DNA from: Aquibaculum sediminis
GTDB lineage: Bacteria; Pseudomonadota; Alphaproteobacteria; Kiloniellales; DSM-21159
Reading direction: 5' to 3'
NCBI RefSeq assembly: GCF_040712085.1
Contig: NZ_JBFCVK010000010.1
Span: 1-64,000, forward strand
Length of the DNA stretch: 64,000 bases
The notes under the pieces are model-generated. The model was given only the letters and a program-made list of their open reading frames with translations. It had not been told where the DNA came from and made no database searches. The position numbers and the translations under genes are program-made. Positions 1 through 7,680 of the stretch are shown here, piece by piece. The first letter of the stretch is position 1, and each line of letters starts with the position of its first letter.

Positions 1-81
1 ACAGCCATCATGCGCAAGCTCGTGATCCTCGCAAACGCCCTCCTCAGAGATCAGCGTCCATGGGTCAACTTTCCTTCTTGA
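1..81 (+). pseudogene. IS110-family transposase, C-terminal end only (cut by window edge)
   Basis: The first 81 bases read in frame to a TGA and give 26 residues ending in MRKLVILANALLRDQRPW plus a short tail. This is the characteristic C-terminus of IS110/IS116/IS902 (DEDD plus serine-type) transposases. The rest of the gene lies to the left of the window, so whether the element is intact cannot be judged. IS110 elements have no terminal inverted repeats that would mark the right end; the boundary is probably within about 100 bases after the stop. It marks the left edge of an accessory-looking gene cluster. Confidence 0.7.
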
Positions 82-132
82 TCAACACGGATACTCTAGG
101 CTCCTGTGGAACCGCCCTTCGACAAAAGGAAA

Positions 133-163
133 GGGGCCGTGCCCGGTATCGAAGCGCGGCCCC
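133..163 (-). terminator. Rho-independent terminator of the GntR/dioxygenase/oxidoreductase operon
   Basis: A 10-bp stem (GGGGCCGTGC against GCGCGGCCCC, with one G-T pair) closes an 11-base loop. On the minus strand it is followed by a T-rich tail at about 123-132. It sits just after the oxidoreductase stop codon at 181. Confidence 0.65.
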
Positions 164-180
164 CTCTCACATTCCGTGCC

Positions 181-1506
181 TTACTGTGCCGCCTGGGCCT
201 TGGGCGTGAAGGCCGCTTCCATGGCGCGGCGGGTGCGGTAGGTCTCGTCGTCCTCGCGCACAGCCACGTCGGCCCAGGTGACCGGCTGACCGGCTGCGAC
301 CGGACGGGTCAGCGTGATGCCGTGGGCCAGCCCAATGGGCAGGCCGCCCAGCCCCAGGGACTCCTGTGCCGGCATCAGCTTGCCCCAGACCCGGAAACCG
401 CCTTCGCCGTCCAGCTCCTCACCCACGGCAAGGTCGCGCTTGGCCGTGGCAACCACATCGCCGTGGAAGCCGATGGGCGCGCCGGTGGCCTCGCCGCGCA
501 GGGCGGCGGAGAGCACGGAGACACCCAGTTCCAGCCCGATCAAATGATAGGGCTTGTACATGGCGGCGCGGGTCCCGCTGGGGTCAGTCACCAGACCATA
601 TTCGCGGAAGCAGCGGGCGGTATAGGATCCCGGCGCCTCGAAGACCACGTAGACCCCCCAGCGCAGATCGCGGAAAACCGGGCGTCCGTCACGCTCGACC
701 GACGAGATCACCTCCACCTGGCCCGGCGTCTCCAGCGCGCCACCTTCCTGCCTCGGTCGCAGGATCAGCGGCAGGTCGTCCACGCCGCAGGCCGGGAAGG
801 CCAGGCCCGCCGAAGGCACGCCGAGCCCGGTCGCATTGGCCACGGCGGCCATCTCGATGCCCGACTTGGTGCCGTCCATGAAGGAATTGAACATCTGGGG
901 GTTCATACCGCCGGCTGCCGCGTCCTCAACCGAGAGGCCGTAGTGACCCCAGACCGTCTCGGGCGTCGAGGCGTGGTAGGCTGGAAGGTACTTCGTGCCC
1001 TTGCCCGCAGCCACCACGCTCATGCCGACCGAGCGGGCCCAGTCCACCATCTCGCAGATCAGCGCCGGTTGATCGCCATAGGCCAAGGAGTAGACCACGC
1101 CGGCCTGAGACGCTTCCTGGGCGAGCAGGGGACCCGCCAGCACGTCTGCCTCGACATTGACCATGACGATGTGCTTGCCCGCCGCAATGGCGGACCGGGC
1201 GTGGCGGATGCCGGCGGCCGGATTGCCCGTAGCCTCCACGACCACCTCGACGTCATCGCGCCCGACCGCAGCTCCGGCGTCGTCTGTGAAGGTGGTCGCC
1301 GCGATCTGCTCGCTGCTCCAGCCTACGGCTTCGCACGCCATGCGGGCGCGATCCGGCGAAAGGTCGGCGATCGCCGCCACTTCCAGGCCGCGGGTGTGCG
1401 GCACCTGGGCGAGAAACATGGAGCCGAACTTGCCGGCGCCGATCACCGTGACCCGGATCGGCTTGCCGGCGTCCATGCGGCGTTGCAACAGAGCGTAAAG
1501 ATTCAT
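181..1506 (-). CDS. NAD(P)-binding oxidoreductase with C-terminal SAF-like domain (homoserine dehydrogenase-like)
   Basis: The 441-residue protein has an N-terminal Rossmann nucleotide-binding loop GAGKFG at about residues 23-28, a homoserine-dehydrogenase/MocA-like middle region (EATGNPAAG, then GKHIVMVNVEADVLAGP), and a SAF-like C-terminal part from about residue 320. Proteins of this build are usually annotated as SAF-domain or Gfo/Idh/MocA-type oxidoreductases; the substrate is not known to me. I start at ATG 1506, which overlaps the TGA of the upstream dioxygenase gene (ATGA); the reading frame is open further upstream but those residues look non-coding. It is the third gene of a GntR-dioxygenase-oxidoreductase operon and is followed by a terminator. 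Translational coupling to the dioxygenase suggests the two enzymes act in one pathway. A role in small-molecule catabolism is inference. Confidence 0.8.
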   Translation of the reverse strand: MNLYALLQRRMDAGKPIRVTVIGAGKFGSMFLAQVPHTRGLEVAAIADLSPDRARMACEAVGWSSEQIAATTFTDDAGAAVGRDDVEVVVEATGNPAAGIRHARSAIAAGKHIVMVNVEADVLAGPLLAQEASQAGVVYSLAYGDQPALICEMVDWARSVGMSVVAAGKGTKYLPAYHASTPETVWGHYGLSVEDAAAGGMNPQMFNSFMDGTKSGIEMAAVANATGLGVPSAGLAFPACGVDDLPLILRPRQEGGALETPGQVEVISSVERDGRPVFRDLRWGVYVVFEAPGSYTARCFREYGLVTDPSGTRAAMYKPYHLIGLELGVSVLSAALRGEATGAPIGFHGDVVATAKRDLAVGEELDGEGGFRVWGKLMPAQESLGLGGLPIGLAHGITLTRPVAAGQPVTWADVAVREDDETYRTRRAMEAAFTPKAQAAQ

Positions 1507-2297
1507 GCAGCCTTCTCCCGGGCCAGTTCCATAAGACAGTCGTCGTTCAGCGCCTCGATGGGGGTGAAGTCGCGGTGGGCGATCCACTCCTTGCGCTTGA
1601 ACTGACGGATGTGATTGTTCACCTCGCAGAGCGAGAGATAGACGATGGTACGATCATAGGGACTGATGTTGCCTGGACTGGCATGCACCAGATTGCAGTT
1701 GAACATCAAGACCGAACCGGCCGGACCGCGGGGCGCCACCAGGCCGCCCTCCTTTGCGAGACGGGAGACCGTGGCCTTGTCCAGGGTCCAGAGCGGGTAG
1801 GAGGTGCTCTCCAGGTCGTGTCCGGCCTCCATTACGCCGGCCTTGTGACTGCGCGGGATGAACATGAGCGGGCCGTTGAACTCGGTGACGTCGTCCAGGA
1901 AGAGCGCAATATTCATCGCCCGCGGCTCGGGCATGAGGTCGTCGCGGGCCCAGGTGCCGTAGTCCTGATGCCACTGCCAGACGTCGCCGTCGAAGGCGCG
2001 CTTGGCGTTGATCTTGAACTGGTGCATGTAGACTTGGCCATCCAGGAGTTGCTGCACCGGTTCCACCAGCCGCGGATGGGCACCAAGCCGCCGGAAGGCC
2101 TCGTTGTAGGTGTGGGCGGCGAAGGCGGTGCGTACGGCTTCGCCGTCCTTCTCGCGCCAGACCTCGTCGCGCCGCTGGGCGAAGATGCCGGGCAACTCGT
2201 CCGTCAGCACCTTGGTTTCCTCGCGCGAGAAGCACTCGGGCAGGAAGACATAGCCATCACGCTCGAAGGCCTCGAGCTGTTCCTGGTTCAGTTTCAT
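1503..2297 (-). CDS. Phytanoyl-CoA dioxygenase (PhyH/EctD-like) family Fe(II)/2-oxoglutarate oxygenase
   Basis: This 264-residue protein carries the iron-binding HxD motif at H110-Q-D112 inside WQWHQDYGTW, and a distal histidine in NLVHASPGNISPYDR at H205, with R216 placed to bind 2-oxoglutarate. Spacing and wording of both motifs resemble ectoine hydroxylase (EctD) and related COG5285 proteins, but the protein is shorter than EctD (about 300 residues) and no ectoine genes are nearby, so hydroxylation of some other small substrate is more likely. The start at 2297 has a good ribosome-binding site (GGAGGAA, complement strand). The gene lies 55 bases after the GntR regulator and overlaps the following oxidoreductase by four bases. 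Family assignment is firm; substrate unknown. Confidence 0.85.
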   Translation of the reverse strand: MKLNQEQLEAFERDGYVFLPECFSREETKVLTDELPGIFAQRRDEVWREKDGEAVRTAFAAHTYNEAFRRLGAHPRLVEPVQQLLDGQVYMHQFKINAKRAFDGDVWQWHQDYGTWARDDLMPEPRAMNIALFLDDVTEFNGPLMFIPRSHKAGVMEAGHDLESTSYPLWTLDKATVSRLAKEGGLVAPRGPAGSVLMFNCNLVHASPGNISPYDRTIVYLSLCEVNNHIRQFKRKEWIAHRDFTPIEALNDDCLMELAREKAA

Positions 2298-2352
2298 GGG
2301 ATCGTTCCTCCGTGGCTGGGCCGCTTCTTGCGGGCGGCTTGGATGATGGAAA

Positions 2353-3030
2353 TCAGGCGGCCTTCGCCGCGTCGCGCAGGCGACGCCAAGTCTCGGCGCC
2401 AGCCCGCGCCGTATGGGCTTCGGCCCGGTCCTTTGCGGTGCTGCCATCGCCGGCAAGTACGGCCGCTAGGATCCCCTCGTGCTCCTGCCAGTAGCGGGTC
2501 GCAAGGCCCGGGTCTCTCAGGGCGGCGCCCATGGCGCGGCGAAAGTGCGGCCATTGCAGCGCGGCGATCTCGACGATGACGGGGTTGCCGGACAGGCGGT
2601 TGAGGGCGTCGTGGAAGGCCACATCGGCAGCGATCAAGGCCGCACGGTCGGCGGTTTGCAGCGCGCTCAGCCCGGCTTCGACGGTTTGCTGTGCCTCGGC
2701 GCAGGCATCCGGGGCGGCCCGGGTGATCCTGTCGGCAGCCAGTTCGGCTGCGGCGCCGTCCAGGGCGGTGCGCACCTGATAGAGATCGCGAATGTGATCG
2801 GGATCCAAGGGCGCCACCTGCAGGCCCCGCCGGCCTCGCTCCACCAGCAGGCCACAGCGGCGCAGCAGGGCAAGCGCGTGGCTAACCGGCTGGCGCGAGA
2901 CGCCAAACTGTTCGGCCAAGGCCTCCTGGGTGACCGCTTCCTCCGGCGCGAGCGTGCCATCCGCGATGGCCTCTACCAGTCGGTCATACACCTGCTCGAT
3001 CAGCGCCGGCTTCGGCGAAAGCGGTTCCAC
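2353..3030 (-). CDS. GntR-family transcriptional regulator, FCD (FadR-like) subfamily
   Basis: The 225-residue protein has an N-terminal winged helix (about residues 10-75; QEALAEQFGVSRQPVSHALALL is the recognition region) and an all-helical FCD effector domain (about 85-215, with AADVAFHDALNRLSGN and the NP motif typical of the family). Such proteins repress or activate catabolic operons in response to a small acid. It starts with GTG at 3030. It is the first gene of an operon with the dioxygenase and oxidoreductase and is divergent from a radical SAM gene; a perfect 16-bp palindrome 19 bases upstream is a good candidate for its own operator. The ligand is unknown. Confidence 0.9.
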   Translation of the reverse strand: MEPLSPKPALIEQVYDRLVEAIADGTLAPEEAVTQEALAEQFGVSRQPVSHALALLRRCGLLVERGRRGLQVAPLDPDHIRDLYQVRTALDGAAAELAADRITRAAPDACAEAQQTVEAGLSALQTADRAALIAADVAFHDALNRLSGNPVIVEIAALQWPHFRRAMGAALRDPGLATRYWQEHEGILAAVLAGDGSTAKDRAEAHTARAGAETWRRLRDAAKAA

Positions 3031-3048
3031 AGTGGCGTGCCCGTTTGA

Positions 3049-3064
3049 ATACTGAATTCAGTAT
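3049..3064. promoter_or_regulatory. Perfect 16-bp palindrome, candidate GntR operator
   Basis: ATACTGAATTCAGTAT reads identically on both strands and lies between the divergent GntR operon (start 3030) and the radical SAM gene (start 3189). Its AT-richness stands out in this GC-rich DNA. The eight bases CAGTATGC covering its right half (3059-3066) recur exactly at 3144-3151, nearer the radical SAM gene. FCD-type regulators usually bind such palindromes in their own promoter. The site is seen; binding is inferred. Confidence 0.6.
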
Positions 3065-3143
3065 GCGCAGTTCCGGCACAGCAGGCAAGAAGAATGGCAG
3101 CGGACCGGCAGCCCACCACGCTTCCCCTTGTGACACTGCCCGG

Positions 3144-3151
3144 CAGTATGC
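3144..3151 (+). promoter_or_regulatory. Second half-site copy (CAGTATGC) upstream of the radical SAM gene
   Basis: The octamer CAGTATGC repeats the right half of the 3049-3064 palindrome plus two flanking bases, 85 bases further on and 38 bases before the radical SAM start. It may be an auxiliary half-site, or chance. Confidence 0.25.
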
Positions 3152-3188
3152 ACCTTCATCATGAGGACAAACCGGGAAGGACGGGCGA

Positions 3189-4166
3189 ATGGCGAAACTC
3201 GAGCACAAGGCAGCAGCAGACAGGATCGACCCCGAGGCTTTGCCGATCGCAAAATTTGCCGACCCGCGGCGCACCGCCACGGGCGAGCCGCGGGCCCAGG
3301 TCGCTCTGTCGGGCCTGCGCACCCTTTGGCTCAACACCGGCACGCTGTGCAATCTGGCCTGCGCCAATTGCTACATCGAGTCCAGCCCGCGCAACGACCG
3401 CCTCGCCTATCTCAGCACCGAAGAGGTGGTCGGCTATCTGAATGAAATCGAGCACGAGGGTCTCGGCACGGAGGAGATCGGCATCACCGGCGGCGAGCCC
3501 TTCATGAACCCGGATCTGCCGGCCATACTGCGCGCCTGCCTGGAGCGTGGCCACCGGGTGCTGCTGCTGACAAATGCGATGCGGCCGATGATGAAGCAGG
3601 CCGAGGCCCTGCTGGCCTTGCGCGAGCTGGGGGCGGAGCGGCTGACGCTGAGGGTGTCGCTGGATCACTACGGCCCGGCCGTGCATGAAGCGGAGCGTGG
3701 CCCGCGCAGCTGGGCGCCGGCCATTGCCGGTCTGCGTTGGCTGGCCGAGGCCGGCTTTCACGTCACCATCGCCAGCCGGCAGCTCTCCGGCGAAAGCGAC
3801 GCGGCGCTGCGGCCCGGCTTCGCGCGCTTCTTTGCCGAGCACGATCTGCCCATCGACGCCAACGACCCACATGACCTGGTGATCTTTCCCGAGATGGACG
3901 AAAGCGCCGACATTCCGGAGATCACCGAATCCTGCTGGGGGCTGCTCGGACGCCGGCCGGAAGAGGTGATGTGTGCCGAGAGCCGCATGGTCGTGAAGCG
4001 CAAGGGCGCAACGCGCCCCGTGGTCGTGCCCTGCACACTCCTGCCCTACGACGCCCGCTTCGATCTGGGCGAAACGCTGCGCGACAGCGCCGGCCCGGTG
4101 GCGCTCAATCACCCCCACTGCGCGCGCTTTTGCGTGCTGGGCGGCGCCAGCTGCAGTGCTGGCTGA
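3189..4166 (+). CDS. Radical SAM protein with C-terminal SPASM/twitch-like cysteines
   Basis: The 325-residue protein binds the radical SAM [4Fe-4S] cluster through C54-x3-C58-x2-C61 (CNLACANCY) and has the SAM-binding GGE motif at residues 101-103 (GITGGEPF). Further cysteines occur at 249, 262 and 282 (in VVVPCTLLP) and in the C-terminal run C311, C315, C322, four residues from the end. The C-to-PC spacing (262 to 282) followed by closely spaced cysteines looks like a SPASM or twitch auxiliary-cluster region, as in enzymes that modify peptides or small molecules. It is divergent from the GntR operon and shares the palindrome-containing intergenic region, so co-regulation is plausible. No peptide precursor gene is visible nearby. 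Convergent with the phosphodiesterase gene, 17 bases apart. Substrate unknown. Confidence 0.85.
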   Translation: MAKLEHKAAADRIDPEALPIAKFADPRRTATGEPRAQVALSGLRTLWLNTGTLCNLACANCYIESSPRNDRLAYLSTEEVVGYLNEIEHEGLGTEEIGITGGEPFMNPDLPAILRACLERGHRVLLLTNAMRPMMKQAEALLALRELGAERLTLRVSLDHYGPAVHEAERGPRSWAPAIAGLRWLAEAGFHVTIASRQLSGESDAALRPGFARFFAEHDLPIDANDPHDLVIFPEMDESADIPEITESCWGLLGRRPEEVMCAESRMVVKRKGATRPVVVPCTLLPYDARFDLGETLRDSAGPVALNHPHCARFCVLGGASCSAG

Positions 4167-4183
4167 AAGCGTTTGGCTTAAGC

Positions 4184-4939
4184 TCAGACCTGTTCGTGCT
4201 TCAGGGCGGCGATGATCCGATCGGGGTAGTCGGTGATGATGCTGTCGGCACCCCATCGACGGCAGCGCAGGGCCACCTCCGGGTCGTTCACCGTCCAGAT
4301 CGCCAGGCGGTAGCCCCCTGACGTCACGGCCTCGGCCGCGGTGAGGTCCAGCTCTTCCCAGCCGAGATGCACGCTGACGCAGCCCAGCCGGGCCGCCTCG
4401 GCCGCCCAGTTCTCGGGCAGGCGCTCGGCGAGGTAGCCGCGCGGCAGGTCGGGTGCCACGCGGGCCGCGGCTTCCAGGGCCGGTGTGGAGAAGCTGGAAA
4501 TCAGGGGCTGGGGCAGGTGCTCCGGCCAATGCCGGCCGATCCACTCCAGCGCAATGCGCGCCGTTTCCTCTGCCTGGCCCGGGTGGGGTTTGAGTTCCAC
4601 ATTGGCGCCGAGACCCAACTGAGCCAGGCGCTCGACCACCTGTGCAAGGCTCGGCAGTTTTTCTCTTGCCCAGGCAGGATTGAGTGTGCGGCCGATGTCG
4701 ACCTGTGCAAGCTCGCTCCAGGACAGGGCTGCCACCGCTTCCGGGCGTCCGCCCGTGCGCGCCAGGGTGCGATCGTGATGCACGACCGGCACGCCGTCGG
4801 CGCTGAGGCGCACATCGAACTCGACCCAGGTCGCCCCCAGCGCCGCGGCCTTGTCCAGGGCGGCGAGACTGTTTTCGGGGGCATGGCCCGAGGCGCCGCG
4901 ATGGGCGATCACCGGCGGCAGGGACAGCAGGGCGGTCAT
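4184..4939 (-). CDS. ugpQ: Glycerophosphodiester phosphodiesterase
   Basis: This 251-residue protein hydrolyses glycerophosphodiesters to glycerol-3-phosphate and an alcohol. The GDPD TIM-barrel signature is complete: IAHRGASGHAPENSLAAL at the N-terminus, VEFDVRLSADGVPVVHHD for metal and catalytic histidine, and the C-terminal WTVNDPEVALRCRRWGADSIITDYPD. No signal peptide, so it is a cytoplasmic UgpQ-like enzyme. I take ATG 4939, which has GGAG eight bases upstream; a GTG three codons earlier is less likely. It follows the pnp terminator on the same strand and probably has its own promoter. Confidence 0.88.
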   Translation of the reverse strand: MTALLSLPPVIAHRGASGHAPENSLAALDKAAALGATWVEFDVRLSADGVPVVHHDRTLARTGGRPEAVAALSWSELAQVDIGRTLNPAWAREKLPSLAQVVERLAQLGLGANVELKPHPGQAEETARIALEWIGRHWPEHLPQPLISSFSTPALEAAARVAPDLPRGYLAERLPENWAAEAARLGCVSVHLGWEELDLTAAEAVTSGGYRLAIWTVNDPEVALRCRRWGADSIITDYPDRIIAALKHEQV

Positions 4940-4964
4940 CACAAACACTCCATGAATAGAGAAA

Positions 4965-4997
4965 GGGCGGCGCCACGCTCCAAGCCTGGCACCGCCC
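4965..4997 (-). terminator. Rho-independent terminator after pnp
   Basis: On the minus strand a stem with outer arms GGGCGG/CCGCCC, inner arms GCCA/TGGC and two mismatches is followed by TTTCTCTATT. It lies between the pnp stop at 5033 and the phosphodiesterase start at 4939. Confidence 0.75.
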
Positions 4998-5032
4998 TAT
5001 GACGATCTCATCACCAAATCATGACGACGAGA

Positions 5033-7156
5033 TTACTCGTCGCTGTCCTTCTGACCTTCCAGGTCGGCGCCGGTTTCCTGGTCGACGACCCTCATGGAGA
5101 GCTTCACCTTGCCGCGATCATCGAAGCCGATGACCTTGACCCGCACCTCCTCGCCTTCCTTCACCACGTCGGCGGTGGATGCGACGCGCTGCGGCGCCAG
5201 CTGGCTGATGTGCACCAGACCGTCACGGGGCCCCAGGAAGTTCACGAAGGCGCCGAAGTCCATCACCTTCACGACCTTGCCCTTGTAGATCTTGCCCACT
5301 TCCGGCTCGGCAACGATGGACTCGATCCAGTCGATGGCAGCCTGCATGGCCGACTGGTCCACGGCGGCCACCTTGATGGTGCCGTCGTCCTCGATGTCGA
5401 CCTTGGCGCCGGTGGTCTCGCAGATTTCGCGGATCACCTTGCCGCCGGTGCCGATCACGTCGCGGATCTTGTCCTTGGAGATCGAGATGGTGGTGATGCG
5501 CGGCGCATTGGCGGCCACGCCCTCGCGGGCCCCGCCCATGGTCTTGGCCATCTCGCCCAGAATGTGGGTACGACCGCCCTTCGCCTGCTCCAGCGCGATT
5601 TCCATGATCTCCCGAGTGATCGAGGTGATCTTGATGTCCATCTGCAGCGCGGTGATGCCGCTGTCCGTGCCGGCCACCTTGAAGTCCATATCGCCCAGAT
5701 GATCCTCGTCGCCCAGGATGTCGGAAATGACGGCGTAGTCATCACCTTCCTTGATCAGGCCCATCGCGATGCCCGCCACCGAACGCGGCAGCGGCACGCC
5801 GGCGTCCATCATCGACAGCGAAGTGCCGCAGACCGTCGCCATGGAGGAGGAACCGTTGGACTCGGTGATCTCCGACACCACGCGAATGGTGTAGGGGAAG
5901 TCCTCCTTCTTCGGCAGCAGCGGTCGGATGGCGCGCCAGGCCAGCTTGCCATGGCCGATCTCGCGCCGGCCCGGCGAGCCCACACGGCCGGCCTCACCGA
6001 CGGAGTAGGGCGGGAAGTTGTAGTGCAGCATGAAGTGCTGGCGGAACTCGCCCTCCAGCGCGTCCACGAACTGCTCGTCCTGACCGGTGCCCAGCGTCGT
6101 GGTCACCAGGGCCTGGGTCTCGCCGCGGGTGAAGAGCGCCGAGCCGTGCGCGCGCGGCAGCACGCCGGTCTCGCAGACGATGGGGCGCACGGTCTTGGTG
6201 TCGCGCCCGTCGATACGGGGCTTGCCGGCCAGGATCTGGCCGCGCACCACGTCGCTTTCCAGGGCCTTGAAGACGCCGGAGAAGACCGCGAGCTTGTCCT
6301 CCTCTTCGCCGAGGGAGGCCAGTGCATCGGCCTTGACCGCGGCAATGGCTGCCTGACGCTCCACCTTGTCGGCATTGCCGTAGGCGGCGGTCAGCGCATC
6401 GCCGAACTGGCTCTTCACGCTTTCGTAGACCACGGCCTTGGCAGCGGGCTCCTCGGCCACGGCCCAGGGATCCTTGGCGGCCAGTTCGGCCAGATCGATG
6501 ATCGCTTCGATCACCGGCTGCATCTGCTCGTGGCCGAAGTTCACTGCGCCCAGCATGATCTCTTCGGAGAGCTCCTGGGCTTCCGATTCGACCATGAGCA
6601 CGCCGTCGTTGGTGCCGGCGACGATAAGGTCGAGCTGCGACAGCGGCATTTCATCGAGTGCCGGGTTGAGCACGTACTTGCCGTCGATCCAGCCGACGCG
6701 CGCGGCCGCGATCGGGCCCATGAAGGGCATGCCGGACAGGGTGAGGGCGGCCGAGGCACCGATCATGGCGACCACGTCCGGGTCGTTCTCCAGGTCGTGA
6801 CTCAGCACGGTGCAGATGACCTGGGTCTCGTTGCGGAAGCCCTTGTGGAACAGCGGGCGGATCGGCCGGTCGATCAGGCGCGCGGTCAGCGTTTCCTTTT
6901 CGCTCGGGCGCCCCTCGCGCTTGAAGAAGCCGCCGGGGATCTTGCCCACGGCAAAGGTCTTCTCCTGGTAGTTGACCGTCAGCGGGAAGAAATCGAGGCC
7001 CGGCTTGGGCTGCTTCGCGCCCACGGCGGTGCAGAGCACCACGGTCTCGCCATAGGTGGCGAGCACGGCACCGTCGGCCTGGCGGGCGATACGCCCTGTC
7101 TCCAGAACGAGCTTACGCCCGCCCCAGTCGACTTCCTTGCGATGGATATTGAACAT
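5033..7156 (-). CDS. pnp: Polynucleotide phosphorylase (polyribonucleotide nucleotidyltransferase)
   Basis: PNPase degrades RNA 3' to 5' by phosphorolysis in the cytoplasm. The 707-residue length is standard. Two RNase PH domains (about residues 10-230 and 310-540, the second with SDILGDEDHLGDMDFKVAGT) are followed by a KH domain (KIRDVIGTGGKVIREI, about 560-600) and an S1 domain (GKIYKGKVVKVMDFGAFV, about 620-690). The acidic tail ends QKDSDE. It follows rpsO with about 240 bases between, the usual bacterial pair, and ends at a clear terminator. Confidence 0.98.
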   Translation of the reverse strand: MFNIHRKEVDWGGRKLVLETGRIARQADGAVLATYGETVVLCTAVGAKQPKPGLDFFPLTVNYQEKTFAVGKIPGGFFKREGRPSEKETLTARLIDRPIRPLFHKGFRNETQVICTVLSHDLENDPDVVAMIGASAALTLSGMPFMGPIAAARVGWIDGKYVLNPALDEMPLSQLDLIVAGTNDGVLMVESEAQELSEEIMLGAVNFGHEQMQPVIEAIIDLAELAAKDPWAVAEEPAAKAVVYESVKSQFGDALTAAYGNADKVERQAAIAAVKADALASLGEEEDKLAVFSGVFKALESDVVRGQILAGKPRIDGRDTKTVRPIVCETGVLPRAHGSALFTRGETQALVTTTLGTGQDEQFVDALEGEFRQHFMLHYNFPPYSVGEAGRVGSPGRREIGHGKLAWRAIRPLLPKKEDFPYTIRVVSEITESNGSSSMATVCGTSLSMMDAGVPLPRSVAGIAMGLIKEGDDYAVISDILGDEDHLGDMDFKVAGTDSGITALQMDIKITSITREIMEIALEQAKGGRTHILGEMAKTMGGAREGVAANAPRITTISISKDKIRDVIGTGGKVIREICETTGAKVDIEDDGTIKVAAVDQSAMQAAIDWIESIVAEPEVGKIYKGKVVKVMDFGAFVNFLGPRDGLVHISQLAPQRVASTADVVKEGEEVRVKVIGFDDRGKVKLSMRVVDQETGADLEGQKDSDE

Positions 7157-7331
7157 GGAAGGTCGTTCCTTGACTCACGGCCGGCTGAACAAGCGTACCG
7201 GACCCGCGCAAAAGGCGCCGCAACGGCTCATGGCCGCGGCGACGCCGCTTACGACGGCCCGGTCACGCAGACAGCGAGCGTGCCGGCCGGCCGCCCGCGC
7301 TGCTGCGAAAAAAGGGGTATGATAGAGACGC

Positions 7332-7365
7332 GCCGGCCCCGAGCGCATGGCGTTCGCGGGCCGGC
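7332..7365 (-). promoter_or_regulatory. Stem-loop in the rpsO-pnp intergenic region
   Basis: Arms GCCGGCCC (7332-7339) and GGGCCGGC (7358-7365) form an eight-bp GC stem. On the minus strand a run of six T (7308-7313) follows only after 18 bases, so it is a poor intrinsic terminator. In enterobacteria an RNase III-cleaved hairpin between rpsO and pnp mediates PNPase autoregulation; a similar role here is a guess. The remaining bases between the two genes (7157-7392) contain no gene that I can support. Confidence 0.4.
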
Positions 7366-7392
7366 ATTGCGTCATCCTGGTGGCTCGGCGCC

Positions 7393-7662
7393 TTAACGGC
7401 GCAGGCCCAGGCGCTGGATCAAGCTGTCGTAGCGGCTCCGATCCTTCGCCTTGAGGTAGTCGAGCAGACGTCGCCGCTGTCCGACCATCACCAGCAGGCC
7501 GCGGCGGGAATGGAAATCCTTGCCATGGTCCTTGAGGTGTCCGGTCAGATTGGAGATGCGCTCGGAAAGAATGGCGACCTGAACTTCCGGGGAGCCGGTG
7601 TCGTTCGGCTTGGTCGCGTACTCGGTGATGAGCTCCTGCTTGCGCTCGGCAGTAATCGACAT
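7393..7662 (-). CDS. rpsO: 30S ribosomal protein S15
   Basis: 89 residues, the normal length. The S15 signature is present (LTGHLKDHGKDFHSRRGLL, then VGQRRRLLDYLKAKD). S15 binds 16S rRNA helices 20-22 early in assembly of the small subunit. It lies 18 bases after truB and precedes pnp, the conserved order. Start ATG 7662. Confidence 0.98.
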   Translation of the reverse strand: MSITAERKQELITEYATKPNDTGSPEVQVAILSERISNLTGHLKDHGKDFHSRRGLLVMVGQRRRLLDYLKAKDRSRYDSLIQRLGLRR

Positions 7663-7680
7663 CGATGATGCCCTTTCGTG

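Noticed and set aside
5021..7396. A 791-codon plus-strand open frame opposite pnp
   Set aside because: His/Gly/Asp/Leu-rich antisense reading of pnp, without recognisable domains.
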